A stretch of 64,000 nucleotides of DNA, taken from Xylanimicrobium pachnodae JCM 13526 = NBRC 107786. Lineage in GTDB: Bacteria > Actinomycetota > Actinomycetes > Actinomycetales > Cellulomonadaceae. The notes under the pieces were generated by a model. It was not told where the DNA came from, made no database searches, and saw only the letters and a list, made by a program, of their open reading frames with translations. The position numbers and the translations under genes are program-made. Positions 52,643 to 61,836 of the stretch are shown here, piece after piece. Location of the stretch: positions 62,001 to 126,000 of the forward strand of contig BCWJ01000004.1 in assembly GCA_001592145.1 (NCBI GenBank), written 5' to 3'. Numbering within the stretch: position 1 is the first letter of the stretch; each line of letters starts with the position of its first letter.

Positions 52643-53755
52643 CTACGCGAGCGCGAGGGTGTACCCCCGCTTGACGACCGTACGGATGAGGTCCTTGCGG
52701 CCGGCCGCCTCGCGCGTGCGCGCCACGGCCACCTCGACGGCGTGCGGGTCGCGCGAGCCGCCGGGCAGCGCGTCGAGCACCTGGTCACGGCTCAGGACGG
52801 CTCCGGGGGCGGAGGCGAGCAGGCGCAGGATCTCCACCCCGGTCGACGCCAGGGGCAGCACCCGCCCACCCAGCACCGCGGTGCGGGCGCGCACCACGAG
52901 CGGCCCCGCGACCGTGGCCACCGGGACGGTCTGCTCGTAGTACGCGACGACGGCGCGCACCAGCGCGCCGAGCCGGGCCCGGTCCGGTTGGACGGGCGCG
53001 ATCCCGCGGCGTTCCAGGGGCGCCGCCGTCACGGGGCCGACCGCACCGACCAGGAGGCGCCCGGACGCGCACCGCTCGACGACGGCGGCGAGCAGGCCCT
53101 CGTCCTCGACGGCGCGGAGCCACGCCTCCGCGCCGGGCGCGGAGGTGAACACGACGGCGTCGACCTCCCCCTCCGCGACGGCCCACACCGACGCCTGGAG
53201 GGCGGCCGGATCGGCCGGCGGACCCCAGCGGTAGGTGACCAGGTTCGTCACGTCGGCGCCGGCGGCGACGAGGGCGTCGTCGAGCCCGTCGGCGCCCGCA
53301 CCGTGCTGCTGGACGGCCACCCGGCGCCCGGCGACACCCTCACCGAGCAGCAGCTCGGCGATCTCCGCGGACGTCTCGGACTCGGCGACCCACGCGGCGG
53401 TCAGGCCCGCGGCCTGGATGGCGCCGCGCGCCTTGGGTCCGCGCGCCAGGATGCGGGTGCCCGCGAGCGCCGTGAGCACGTCGGCGTGCAGGCCGTGGGC
53501 GTCGGCGGCCTCGATCCAGGCGCGGAACCCGACTCCGGTGGTGGCCACGAGGATGTCGGGCGGCGCTGCCACGAGGGCGCGGGTGGCCGCGAGGAGGGCG
53601 TCGTCGTCGGCGTGGGGCACGATCGAGCACGCGGGTGCGTGCCGCACGGTGGCGCCGCGGCGTTCGAGTGCGACGGCCAGGTCCCCGGAGCGGCGGTCGG
53701 CGGTCACGAGCACGGTGCATCCGGCCATGACCTGGGCGAGGGGTGGTTCACCCAC
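52643..53755 (-). CDS. NnaR-like regulator: uroporphyrinogen-III synthase-like domain + winged helix
   Basis: 370 residues. Residues about 10-265 resemble HemD (CTVLVTADRRSGDLAVALERRG, VAVQQHGAGADGLDDAL, VVFTSAPGAEAWL). Residues about 280-370 are an OmpR/PhoB-type winged helix (LASTGVEILRLLASAPGAVLS, VEVAVARTREAAGRKDLI, VVKRGYTLAL). This fusion is the architecture of NnaR, the actinobacterial regulator of nitrate/nitrite assimilation. It overlaps the end of nirD, so it is the last gene of nirB-nirD-nnaR. Start is GTG at 53755; ATG at 53728 is an alternative. Confidence 0.88.
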   Translation of the reverse strand: MGEPPLAQVMAGCTVLVTADRRSGDLAVALERRGATVRHAPACSIVPHADDDALLAATRALVAAPPDILVATTGVGFRAWIEAADAHGLHADVLTALAGTRILARGPKARGAIQAAGLTAAWVAESETSAEIAELLLGEGVAGRRVAVQQHGAGADGLDDALVAAGADVTNLVTYRWGPPADPAALQASVWAVAEGEVDAVVFTSAPGAEAWLRAVEDEGLLAAVVERCASGRLLVGAVGPVTAAPLERRGIAPVQPDRARLGALVRAVVAYYEQTVPVATVAGPLVVRARTAVLGGRVLPLASTGVEILRLLASAPGAVLSRDQVLDALPGGSRDPHAVEVAVARTREAAGRKDLIRTVVKRGYTLALA

Positions 53756-54137
53756 GCATGCCGCCCGAGGTCTCGCCCGTGCTGCCGACCATCACCACTC
53801 CGTCCACCACCCGCGCAGGATACGTGGTCAGGTCGCCCGGCAGCCCGTAGCGCGGGGTGTACCCGGCGGCATCGAGGCAGCGCCCGGTGCGCAGCGAGAA
53901 CACCTGCTTGTACACGGGCCCGGCGACGGTGAGCTCACCGCCACGGGTGCCGACGATGCCGCGGGCCATGACGTTCGCCCCCGAGTAGGGGTCGAGCTGC
54001 TGGACGGCGAGCACCTCGTCGTCGGTCATGCGGAACAGGGCGATCTGCTCGGGTTCGCCGGAGGTGGCGAGCAGTGCGGCGGCACCCCGTTCGACGGCGA
54101 GGTCGGCGAGGCGGCATACCGGTGTCCAGGCGCTCAT
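53748..54137 (-). CDS. nirD: Nitrite reductase (NADH) small subunit
   Basis: 129-residue Rieske-like small subunit (WTPVCRLADLAVERGAAAL start, QIALFRMTDDEVLAVQQLDPYS, KQVFSLRTGRCLD). As in other NirD proteins, the Rieske Cys/His ligands for the 2Fe-2S cluster are not present: no CxH or CxxH pair is seen. It overlaps nirB by 4 bp. Confidence 0.93.
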   Translation of the reverse strand: MSAWTPVCRLADLAVERGAAALLATSGEPEQIALFRMTDDEVLAVQQLDPYSGANVMARGIVGTRGGELTVAGPVYKQVFSLRTGRCLDAAGYTPRYGLPGDLTTYPARVVDGVVMVGSTGETSGGMRG

Positions 54138-56779
54138 CGTGCGGTCTCCGTTCGTACGGGCAGTACCGGCAGCACGGCGCCGGCCACGAGCACGGCCTCC
54201 CGTTCACCTGGCCGGGCGGGGCGTCGCTGGCCGCGTTCGAGCACGTAGGCCAGGTCGGGGTCGGGCGTGCTGGGTGCGTTGACGAACGAGGCGAACCGGG
54301 CGAGCTTCTCGGGGTCGTCGAGCACGGCCTTCCATTCGTCCTGGTACCCGGCGACGTGCGCGGCCATGGCGGCGTCGAGGTCCGCGGCGATGCCGAGCGA
54401 GTCGTCCATGACGACGGCGCGGACGCCGTCGAGGCCGCCGTCGACCTCCTCGATCCAGGCGGCGGTGCGCTGGAGCCGGTCGGCGGTGCGCACGTAGTAC
54501 ATGAGGAACCGGTCGACGGTGCGCACCAGGGCGGCGTCGTCGAGGTCCTCCGCGAGGAGCTGGGCGTGGCGCGGCGTGAAGCCGCCGTTGCCGCCCACGT
54601 AGACGTTCCACCCCTTGTCGGTGGCGATGATGCCCACGTCCTTGGCGCGGGCCTCGGCGCACTCGCGGGCGCAGCCGGAGACGCCCAGCTTGAGCTTGTG
54701 CGGGGAGCGCAGGCCCCGGTAGCGGAGCTCGAGGTTCACGGCCATGCCCACGGAGTCCTGCACGCCGTAGCGGCACCAGGTGGAGCCCACGCAGGACTTC
54801 ACGGTGCGCAGCGCCTTGCCGTACGCGTGCCCGGACTCGAAGCCGGCCTCGACCAGGCGCCCCCAGATCTCGGGGAGCTGGTCGATGCGGGCGCCGAACA
54901 GGTCGATGCGCTGCCCGCCGGTGACCTTGGTGTAGAGCCCGAAGTCGCGGGCGATCTGCCCGATGACGATGAGGCCGTCGGGTGAGACCTCGCCGCCGGG
55001 CATGCGGGGCACCACGGAGTAGGTGCCGTCCTTCTGCAGGTTGGCCAGCGCGTGGTCGTTGGTGTCCTGCAGTGCGGCCTGCTCCCCGGCCAGCACGTGC
55101 CCGCTGCCCAGGGAGGCGAGGATCGAGGCGATGACGGGTCGGCAGATGTCGCAGCCGCGCCCGGGCCCGTCGGCGCCGTCGGGCACGCGACCGAACCGGT
55201 CGATGATCGCGGAGAAGGTGCGCAGCTCGACCACGCGGACGGCGTCGAAGAGCTGGGCGCGGGAGAGGTCGAAGTGCTCGCACAGGGCGGTGCTCACGGC
55301 GACGCCGGCCTTGGCGAGCTCGGTGGTGGTGAGCCGCTTGACGAGCGGCAGGCAGGAGCCGCACGAGGTGCCGGCCCGCGTGCAGGCCTTGACGCCTGCG
55401 AGGTCGGTGCAGCCCTTCTCGGTGACCGCGGCGCGGATGGTGCCGGCGGTGACGTTGTTGCACGAGCAGACGGTGGCGTCGTCGGGCAGGGCGATCTCGG
55501 GCTTCGCCGCGCCGTCCGCGGCCGCAGGGAGCAGGAACGCGCTGGGGTCGCCGGGCAGCTCACCGCCCAGCAGCGGACGCAGGGACGCGTACGGCTCGGC
55601 GTCCCCGACGAACACTCCGCCGAGCAGGGTGCGGGCGTCGTCGGCGAGCACGAGCTTCTTGTACACCCCGGCCACCGGGTCCGCCCACACCACCTCGACG
55701 GCGTCGGGGGTGCGCCCGTGGGCGTCGCCGAAGCTGGCGACGTCGACGCCGGTGAGCTTGAGCTTGGTGGCCGTGTCCGCCCCGGGGAACACACCCTGCC
55801 CACCCAGGAGCTGGTCGGCCACCACCTCCGCCATGGCGTAGCCGGGAGCGACCAGGCCGATGCAGGACCCCTGGATGCACGCCACCTCGCCGACGGCGTA
55901 GATCGCCGGGTCGGCGGTGCGGCACGTGAGGTCGACGACGGCGCCGCCGCGCGGGCCGATCTCCAGGCCGGCCTCCCGGGCGAGCTCGTCGCGCGGGCGC
56001 ACCCCGGTGGCGAGCACGACGACGTCGGCGTCGAGCCGCCCGCCGCCCGCGAAGTCGAGCCGCCCGACGTCACGGGTGCCGCGCCGGGGGCGGAACGCGG
56101 CGGTCGCGGTCGAGGTCCGCACGTCGATGCCGCGGGCGCGGATGAGCCGTTCGAGCGCCTGCCCGCCGCCCAGGTCGAGCTGGGCGTCCATGAGGTGCGT
56201 GCCGAACTGGATCACGGTGGCCTGCGCGTCCATGGCCCGCAGCGCCCCGGCGGCCTCGAGCCCGAGCAGCCCCCCGCCGATCACGGCACCACGCACGGGC
56301 CGCTTCTTCCCGCGCACGGTGGGCGCCTCGGCCTCCTGGGCCGTGACCCACCCGCGCAGGGCCGCGACGTCATCGATGGTGCGGTAGACGAACACGCCGC
56401 CCAGGTCGGCCCCTTCGATCGGGGGTACGGCGGCCGACGACCCGGTGGCGAGCACGAGCGCGTCGTAGGGCGTGACGTGCCCGAGCCGGTCACGCACCGT
56501 GCGGGACTCTCGGTCGATCGCCACCACCGCGCGGTCCAGGTGCAGGGTCACGAGCGGGTCTTCCCACAGGGCGGGGTCGCCGAGCGCGAGCTGGGAGGCG
56601 TCCCGGGCGGAGAAGTACGAGGTCAGCGCGACCCTGTCGTACGGGCGGCGCGGCTCCTCGGCGAAGACCGTCACCCGCCACGTGCCGGTGTCCCGCGTGC
56701 GCAGCGCCTCGACGAGGCGCTGCGCGACCATGCCGCCGCCGACGACGACGAGGTGACGCTGCCCTGGTTCCGTGTCCAT
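54134..56779 (-). CDS. nirB: Nitrite reductase (NADH) large subunit
   Basis: 881 residues; reduces nitrite to ammonium in the cytoplasm. N-terminal FAD/NADH domain (HLVVVGGGMVAQRLVEAL, ATGVRPRDELA, AVGEVACIQG), a BFD-like 2Fe-2S domain (CSCNNV, CTRAGTSCGSC at about 435-480), then the sirohaem/4Fe-4S domain with cysteines in SCVGSTWCRYG and GVSGCARECAEA. ATG at 56779; an in-frame GTG 9 bp upstream is possible. First gene of the operon; the promoter gap holds a 22-bp palindrome. Confidence 0.95.
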   Translation of the reverse strand: MDTEPGQRHLVVVGGGMVAQRLVEALRTRDTGTWRVTVFAEEPRRPYDRVALTSYFSARDASQLALGDPALWEDPLVTLHLDRAVVAIDRESRTVRDRLGHVTPYDALVLATGSSAAVPPIEGADLGGVFVYRTIDDVAALRGWVTAQEAEAPTVRGKKRPVRGAVIGGGLLGLEAAGALRAMDAQATVIQFGTHLMDAQLDLGGGQALERLIRARGIDVRTSTATAAFRPRRGTRDVGRLDFAGGGRLDADVVVLATGVRPRDELAREAGLEIGPRGGAVVDLTCRTADPAIYAVGEVACIQGSCIGLVAPGYAMAEVVADQLLGGQGVFPGADTATKLKLTGVDVASFGDAHGRTPDAVEVVWADPVAGVYKKLVLADDARTLLGGVFVGDAEPYASLRPLLGGELPGDPSAFLLPAAADGAAKPEIALPDDATVCSCNNVTAGTIRAAVTEKGCTDLAGVKACTRAGTSCGSCLPLVKRLTTTELAKAGVAVSTALCEHFDLSRAQLFDAVRVVELRTFSAIIDRFGRVPDGADGPGRGCDICRPVIASILASLGSGHVLAGEQAALQDTNDHALANLQKDGTYSVVPRMPGGEVSPDGLIVIGQIARDFGLYTKVTGGQRIDLFGARIDQLPEIWGRLVEAGFESGHAYGKALRTVKSCVGSTWCRYGVQDSVGMAVNLELRYRGLRSPHKLKLGVSGCARECAEARAKDVGIIATDKGWNVYVGGNGGFTPRHAQLLAEDLDDAALVRTVDRFLMYYVRTADRLQRTAAWIEEVDGGLDGVRAVVMDDSLGIAADLDAAMAAHVAGYQDEWKAVLDDPEKLARFASFVNAPSTPDPDLAYVLERGQRRPARPGEREAVLVAGAVLPVLPVRTETAR

Positions 56780-56822
56780 GGCGGGCACGCTAGGAAACCC
56801 GCGTTACGCCGGGGGGCGCGAG

Positions 56823-56844
56823 GATGTTTCCGGCCGGAAACATC
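56823..56844. promoter_or_regulatory. Perfect 22-bp palindrome in the nirB / AEC transporter divergent promoter
   Basis: Half-site GATGTTTCCGG followed directly by its reverse complement, 44 bp upstream of the nirB ATG and 98 bp upstream of the divergent transporter gene. The half contains GTTTC/GAAAC, the element seen in GlnR-type boxes, but the arrangement is a single symmetric site. Likely operator for the nitrite operon, with NnaR or GlnR as candidates by inference. Confidence 0.75.
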
Positions 56845-56941
56845 TCCCTCACCGCGCGGGGACGCAGCAGTGAGACGACGCACCGGGAGAATGACGGCAG
56901 CACCCCCGACCGCACCGACCCGCACCAACCCAAGGAGCACC

Positions 56942-57874
56942 GTGACCGGGATCCTCACCGGCTTCTCGATCATCGGCGTCGTCGTCGCGACCGGGTACGT
57001 GTGCGCGCGCCTGCGCATCGGGGGACCGGGCGCGCTCGAGGCGCTCAACCGCATCGCGTTCTTCGTCGCGATCCCTGCGCTGCTCTTCACCATCATCTCG
57101 GCCGCCGACCTGGGCGCGCTGGTCTCCGCTCCCCTGCTCGTCCAGGCCGCCGCGGCCGCCCTGGCCGCTTCCGCGTTCCTCGTGGTGAACGCCGTGCGCC
57201 TGCGGCTGACGGCGTCGGAGGCCACGGTCGGGGCGGTCGCGAGCGGGTACGTCAACGCGAACAACATCGGGCTGCCGGTGGCCGCGTACGTGCTGGGCGA
57301 CGCCACCGTCGTCGTCCCGGTGATCCTGCTCCAGCTCCTGGTGATGGCACCGATCACGCTGACCGCCCTGGACGCGCAGACGTCGGGGCGGGTGCGCGCC
57401 CGGGCGCGGCTGTGGTTCGTGCTCCGCCAGCCGCTGCGCAACCCGATCATCCTGGCGTCGGTGGCGGGCGCCCTGGTCAGCGGGTTCGGATGGCCGGTGC
57501 CCGCCGTGGTCCACGAGCCGCTCGCCCTGCTGGGCGGCGCGGCCATCCCGATGATGCTCATGGCGTTCGGGATGTCGTTGCGCGGGTCGCGCCCGCTGCA
57601 CGCGGGCTCCTCACGCCGCGCGGCCGCGACGGCCGCCGTGATCAAGGCCGTCGTCATGCCCGCGCTCGCGTTCGTGCTCGCCCGGTCCGTGTTCGGGTTG
57701 CACGACGACGCCGTGCTCGCCTCGGTGCTGCTCGCCGGGCTGCCGACGGCGCAGAACGTCTACAACTACGCGGCGCGCTACCGGGCAGGCGAGGTGCTGG
57801 CCCGCGACACGATCCTCGTCACCACGGTCACCGCGCCGCTGACGCTCCTGGCGGCGGCCGCCCTGCTCGGATGA
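56942..57874 (+). CDS. AEC family transporter (auxin efflux carrier-like)
   Basis: 310-residue membrane protein with about ten helices in two five-helix repeats, the bile/auxin carrier fold. Crossover segment GYVNANNIGLPVAAYVLGD and C-terminal GLPTAQNVYNYAARY are characteristic. GTG start with AAGGAG 6 nt upstream. It shares the divergent promoter region with nirB; members move organic acids such as malate, so the substrate is open. Confidence 0.9.
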   Translation: MTGILTGFSIIGVVVATGYVCARLRIGGPGALEALNRIAFFVAIPALLFTIISAADLGALVSAPLLVQAAAAALAASAFLVVNAVRLRLTASEATVGAVASGYVNANNIGLPVAAYVLGDATVVVPVILLQLLVMAPITLTALDAQTSGRVRARARLWFVLRQPLRNPIILASVAGALVSGFGWPVPAVVHEPLALLGGAAIPMMLMAFGMSLRGSRPLHAGSSRRAAATAAVIKAVVMPALAFVLARSVFGLHDDAVLASVLLAGLPTAQNVYNYAARYRAGEVLARDTILVTTVTAPLTLLAAAALLG

Positions 57875-58602
57875 CGGCGACCCGCATGACGGCGCGCAGC
57901 TCCGGACGCAGGCGGACGGCCTTCCGCATCGCGTCCTGGTGGGTGCGCGACTACCTGTACGCGCTGCGCTGGCAGCGGCGTGCCACGCTGCACCCGGGGC
58001 GACCGGAAAGCTTCCTGGCCGGCGAGGGCCGCCCCGTGGTGCTGCTGCCCGGGGTGTGGGAGCGGTGGGGTTTCCTCCGCCCGCTGGCGCAGGCCCTGCA
58101 CGCGGCGGGGCACCCCGTCCACGTGATCCCTGCGCTCGGCCGTAACGCACGCCCCGTCCCCGAGGCGGCGAGCACGGTCGCCGCGCTGCTCGCGGAGCGC
58201 GACCTGCGCGACGTCGTCCTGGTGGCGCACTCCAAGGGCGGGCTGGTGGGCAAGTACCTCATGGCGGAGCTGGACCCGCAGGCCAGGGTCTCGGCCATGG
58301 TGGCGATCTGCACGCCCTTCGCCGGGTCGCCGTACGCGCGCCACCTCCCGGCGCGGGCGCTGCGCGAGTTCTCCCCCGAGGCGCCCACCACACGCGGCCT
58401 CCAGGCGCACCGCGAGGTCGACGCGCGCATCACCACGATCTCCGGCGTGTTCGACCCGCACATCCCCGGTGGGTCCACGCTCGACGGCGCCACGAACGTG
58501 GTGCTCGACGACGGTGGTCACTTCCGCCTGCTCGGCCTGCGCACGGTGCACGACGCCGTGCTCGCCGTGGCCGGGCGACCGTCGCCGTCCCGCTCGACAT
58601 AG
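57871..58602 (+). CDS. Alpha/beta hydrolase (lipase/acyltransferase-like)
   Basis: 243 residues. Beta strand and oxyanion region VVLLPGVWERWGFLRPLA, nucleophile elbow VAHSKGGLVGKYLM (Ser in HSKGG, in place of the usual GxSxG first Gly), Asp in SGVFDPHIPGGS, and a late histidine in DDGGHFRLLG. No signal peptide. The start overlaps the transporter stop by 4 bp. Substrate unknown. Confidence 0.85.
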   Translation: MTATRMTARSSGRRRTAFRIASWWVRDYLYALRWQRRATLHPGRPESFLAGEGRPVVLLPGVWERWGFLRPLAQALHAAGHPVHVIPALGRNARPVPEAASTVAALLAERDLRDVVLVAHSKGGLVGKYLMAELDPQARVSAMVAICTPFAGSPYARHLPARALREFSPEAPTTRGLQAHREVDARITTISGVFDPHIPGGSTLDGATNVVLDDGGHFRLLGLRTVHDAVLAVAGRPSPSRST

Positions 58603-58611
58603 GGTGCCCGT

Positions 58612-59289
58612 GTGCCCACCGTTCACCTGGTTCTCGCCTCCCAGTCCCCCGCCCGCCTGAGCACCCTGCGCGCCGCGGGCGTGACCCCCACCGTGGTGGT
58701 CTCCCAGGTCGACGAGGACGCCGTGCTCGCCGCCGCCCGCGAGCGGTTCGACGGTCTCGAACCCGCCGACGCCGTCCTGGTCCTCGCGCAGGCCAAGGCC
58801 GAGGAGGTCGCCCGGCGGGTGGAGGACGACGAGGAGACCGCAGACCTGCTCGGCGCCCAGGTGGCCGACGCCGTCGTCGTCGGCTGCGACTCCATGCTGG
58901 AGCTCGACGGTGCGATCCTCGGCAAGCCCGCCGACGCCGCCGACGCCGTGGCGCGCTGGCAGGCCATGCGCGGCAGGAGCGGCGTGCTGCACACGGGCCA
59001 CTGGGTGATCGACCTGCGCGACACCGCCACGGGCGGGACGGGCGCCACCCTCGGCGCCACGTCGTCGACCACGTGCCACTTCGCGGACGTCGACGACGAC
59101 GAGATCGCCGCCTACGTGGCCACCGGCGAGCCGCTGAACGTGGCCGGCGCCTTCACCATCGACGGCCTGGGCGGCCCCTACATCGACGGCGTGGAGGGCG
59201 ACCACCACGGCGTCGTCGGCATCTCGCTGCCCCTGCTGCGCGACCTGCTGGGCGAGCTCGACATCCCATGGCGGGCGCTGCGCGGCTGA
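58612..59289 (+). CDS. maf: Maf-like nucleotide pyrophosphatase
   Basis: 225 residues. Hydrolyses non-canonical or m7G/UTP-type nucleoside triphosphates. [19 protein letters not shown] start with the SxxR motif, [15 protein letters not shown] with the catalytic Asp, and [14 protein letters not shown] with [14 protein letters not shown] start. In many actinobacteria maf sits between accE and the carboxylase alpha subunit; here extra genes intervene on the accE side. Confidence 0.93.
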   Translation: MPTVHLVLASQSPARLSTLRAAGVTPTVVVSQVDEDAVLAAARERFDGLEPADAVLVLAQAKAEEVARRVEDDEETADLLGAQVADAVVVGCDSMLELDGAILGKPADAADAVARWQAMRGRSGVLHTGHWVIDLRDTATGGTGATLGATSSTTCHFADVDDDEIAAYVATGEPLNVAGAFTIDGLGGPYIDGVEGDHHGVVGISLPLLRDLLGELDIPWRALRG

Positions 59290-59313
59290 CCACGCTTTTG
59301 GGGGGTTCCCACA

Positions 59314-59347
59314 AACGCCCCGCGGGGGCGTTGGCCCCAACGGGGCC
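59314..59347 (+). terminator. Two adjacent hairpins after maf
   Basis: AACGCCCC/GGGGCGTT with a 3-nt loop (59314-59332), then GGCCCC/GGGGCC with a 3-nt loop (59333-59347), 24-58 bp past the maf stop. Together they can end the upstream transcript before the carboxylase alpha gene. No U-tract. Confidence 0.6.
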
Positions 59348-59381
59348 GGTCGGTGCGCGGCCCGCCGCGCTACCGTGAGCC

Positions 59382-61169
59382 GTGCCCATCTCCAAGGTCC
59401 TCATCGCCAACCGTGGCGAGATCGCCGTGCGGGTCGCGCGTGCGTGCGCCGACGCCGGTCTCGCGTCCGTCGCGGTCTACGCCGATCCCGACCGGGGGGC
59501 GCTGCACGTGCGCGTCGCGGACGAGGCGTTCGCGCTCGGCGGGGTACGCGCCCAGGAGACGTACCTGGACGTCGCCAAGCTGCTCGACGTCGCACGCCGT
59601 TCGGGGGCGGACGCGGTGCACCCGGGGTACGGGTTCCTCTCGGAGAACGCCGCGTTCGCGCAGGCCGTCATCGACGCGGGGCTCACGTGGATCGGCCCAC
59701 CCCCGGCGGCCATCGAGTCCCTCGGCGACAAGGTGAGCGCCCGGCACATCGCGCTGCGCGCCGGGGCCCCTCTGGTGCCGGGCACGCCGGACCCGGTGAC
59801 GTCTGCGGCGGAGGTGACGGACTTCGCGCGCGAGCACGGCCTGCCCGTCGCGATCAAGGCGGCGTTCGGCGGCGGCGGGCGCGGCCTGAAGGTGGCCCGC
59901 ACGTTCGAGGAGATCGAGGAGCTGTACGAGTCCGCGGTGCGCGAGGCGGTGGCCGCGTTCGGGCGCGGCGAGTGCTTCGTGGAGCGGTACCTGGACCGGC
60001 CCCGGCACGTGGAGACGCAGTGCCTGGCCGACGTGCACGGCGGCGTCGTCGTCGTGTCCACACGTGACTGCTCGCTGCAGCGCCGCCACCAGAAGCTGGT
60101 CGAGGAGGCGCCGGCGCCGTTCCTCACCGACGCCCAGAACGCCCAGCTCGACGCCGCGTCGAAGGCGATCCTGCGCGAGGCCGGGTACGTGGGCGCGGGT
60201 ACGTGCGAGTTCCTGGTGGGCGCGGACGGCACGATCTCCTTCCTGGAGGTCAACACGCGCCTCCAGGTGGAGCACCCGGTCACCGAGGAGGTCACGGGCA
60301 TCGACCTGGTGCGCGAGCAGTTCCGCATCGCGGACGGTGAGGCGCTCGGCTACACGTCGACGACGCCGCGGGGGCACTCCCTGGAGTTCCGCATCAACGG
60401 GGAGGACCCGGCCGCCGGGTTCCTGCCCGCCCCGGGCAAGATCACCACGCTGCACTGGCCCACGGGCCCCGGGGTGCGCGTGGACACGGGAGTGGTCGAG
60501 GGTGACACGGTCTCGGGCAGCTTCGACTCGATGATCGCCAAGCTGATCGTGACGGGCGCCTCCCGTGAGCAGGCGGTGCAGCGTGCCCGCCGGGCCCTGC
60601 GGGAGCTGGAGGTCCAGGGCATCCCCACGGTGGTGCCGTTCCATCGCGCCGTGCTCGACGCCCCCGACTTCGTGGGTCCCGAGTTCGCCGTGCACACCCG
60701 CTGGATCGAGACGGACTTCACCGACGTCGTCGCGGCGCTGGCGCCCGCCGGGTCCACGCAGCCCGACGACGACGAGGAGGAGCTGCAGCCGCAGGCCGAG
60801 CGCGTCGTCGTCGAGGTGGGTGGACGCCGCCTCGAGGTGGTGCTCCCCGCGGGGCTCGGCGTGGCAGCGGGCCGGGCCCGCACCGCCAACGCGCGCGGCG
60901 CCGCGAGCCGCCGCCCGGCCGGGCGCCGCTCGAACGGGACCGGACGCGCCGCGAGCGGCACCACGCTCACCTCGCCCATGCAGGGCACCATCGTCAAGGT
61001 GGCCGTCACCGACGGTACCGAGGTGGCCGAGGGTGACCTCGTCGTCGTGCTGGAGGCCATGAAGATGGAGCAGCCGCTCGTGGCGCACAAGGCGGGCACC
61101 ATCACGGGCCTGACCCTGGAGCCGGGCGCCTCCGTCACGGCGGGCGCACCGATCTGCGAGATCGCCTGA
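59382..61169 (+). CDS. Acyl-CoA carboxylase alpha subunit: biotin carboxylase + BCCP
   Basis: 595 residues, AccA3-like. Biotin carboxylase domain ([21 protein letters not shown]-grasp loop [28 protein letters not shown]; catalytic Arg in [10 protein letters not shown]), a linker about 450-530 rich in Arg/Ala, and a C-terminal biotinyl domain with the lysine in EAMKMEQ (about 560). Supplies carboxybiotin to the AccD at 48398 with AccE; BirA at 47397 biotinylates it. GTG start. Confidence 0.95.
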   Translation: MPISKVLIANRGEIAVRVARACADAGLASVAVYADPDRGALHVRVADEAFALGGVRAQETYLDVAKLLDVARRSGADAVHPGYGFLSENAAFAQAVIDAGLTWIGPPPAAIESLGDKVSARHIALRAGAPLVPGTPDPVTSAAEVTDFAREHGLPVAIKAAFGGGGRGLKVARTFEEIEELYESAVREAVAAFGRGECFVERYLDRPRHVETQCLADVHGGVVVVSTRDCSLQRRHQKLVEEAPAPFLTDAQNAQLDAASKAILREAGYVGAGTCEFLVGADGTISFLEVNTRLQVEHPVTEEVTGIDLVREQFRIADGEALGYTSTTPRGHSLEFRINGEDPAAGFLPAPGKITTLHWPTGPGVRVDTGVVEGDTVSGSFDSMIAKLIVTGASREQAVQRARRALRELEVQGIPTVVPFHRAVLDAPDFVGPEFAVHTRWIETDFTDVVAALAPAGSTQPDDDEEELQPQAERVVVEVGGRRLEVVLPAGLGVAAGRARTANARGAASRRPAGRRSNGTGRAASGTTLTSPMQGTIVKVAVTDGTEVAEGDLVVVLEAMKMEQPLVAHKAGTITGLTLEPGASVTAGAPICEIA

Positions 61170-61207
61170 CCCGTGCCGCCGACCCGTGGCGTCGCTACCC
61201 TGGCGCC

Positions 61208-61741
61208 GTGACCGCCCCGATCCCGCGCCCGAGCCCGCACCACCGTCATGACGGCGACGGCTGGGTCGAGTGCTCGTTCGGTGGTGAGCCGCACCGGCAC
61301 TGGGGCCGGTTCGGGGCTGCCGGGCTGTTCCTGGCCCGCCGCTCTCCCGACGGGCGGGTCGCCGACGTCGTGCTCCAGCACCGGGCTCTGTGGTCGCACC
61401 ACGGCGGCACGTGGGGCATTCCGGGTGGGGCGCTCGCGTCGGGCGAGGACGTCGTCGCGGGGGCGCTGCGCGAGTCCGCGGAGGAGGCGGGGATCGTCCC
61501 GGCGGCCGTGCGCATCATCGGGCAGCACACCGTGGACCACGGGCTGTGGCGGTACACGACGGTGGTGGCCGAGCCTGCCGGGAGTGCGCGGATCGAGCCT
61601 CGGGCGACGGACGCGGAGTCCCTGGAGGTGCGGTGGGTTTCGCGGCGGAGCGTGAGCCGACTGCCCCTGCTCCCGGCGTTCGCCGTGGCGTTACCGTCGC
61701 TGCTGGCGCTGTGCGACCGCCCCGAGGTGTCCAGCATCTGA
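61208..61741 (+). CDS. NUDIX hydrolase
   Basis: 177 residues. The Nudix box is GG(x5)E(x7)RESAEEAGI at about residues 75-97. The N-terminus contains a His-rich stretch (PSPHHRHDGDGWVEC). Probably a nucleotide-diphosphate or 8-oxo-dGTP-type hydrolase; substrate not determinable. Follows the carboxylase gene by 38 bp and may be co-transcribed. Confidence 0.88.
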   Translation: MTAPIPRPSPHHRHDGDGWVECSFGGEPHRHWGRFGAAGLFLARRSPDGRVADVVLQHRALWSHHGGTWGIPGGALASGEDVVAGALRESAEEAGIVPAAVRIIGQHTVDHGLWRYTTVVAEPAGSARIEPRATDAESLEVRWVSRRSVSRLPLLPAFAVALPSLLALCDRPEVSSI

Positions 61742-61758
61742 TTTAACGCACGGAAGCG

Positions 61759-61819
61759 TTGCGGAAATCGCGCCGGCTCGGATAACGTGCCGACCTGTCA
61801 TGAGGTAAGCCTTACCTAC
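61759..61819 (+). promoter_or_regulatory. efeUOB promoter with IdeR/DtxR-type iron box
   Basis: TTGCGG (61759), a 16-bp spacer and GATAAC (61781) make a plausible promoter. TGAGGTAAGCCTTACCTAC (61801-61819), with a perfect 15-bp palindromic core AGGTAAGCCTTACCT, matches the DtxR/IdeR iron-box pattern (AGGTnAGnCTnACCT). It lies just downstream of the expected start of transcription, so iron-loaded regulator would repress efeUOB when iron is sufficient. Confidence 0.85.
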
Positions 61820-61836
61820 CTGCGGCAGGAGCGCCC

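Noticed and set aside
52643-53755. Plain uroporphyrinogen-III synthase (hemD)
   Set aside because: A C-terminal OmpR-type winged helix and the nirBD operon context point to an NnaR-like regulator.
56760-56822. Full GlnR box (GTNAC-n6-GAAAC) upstream of nirB
   Set aside because: GAAAC and GTTAC occur but with 4-bp rather than 6-bp spacing; only the palindrome is clear.
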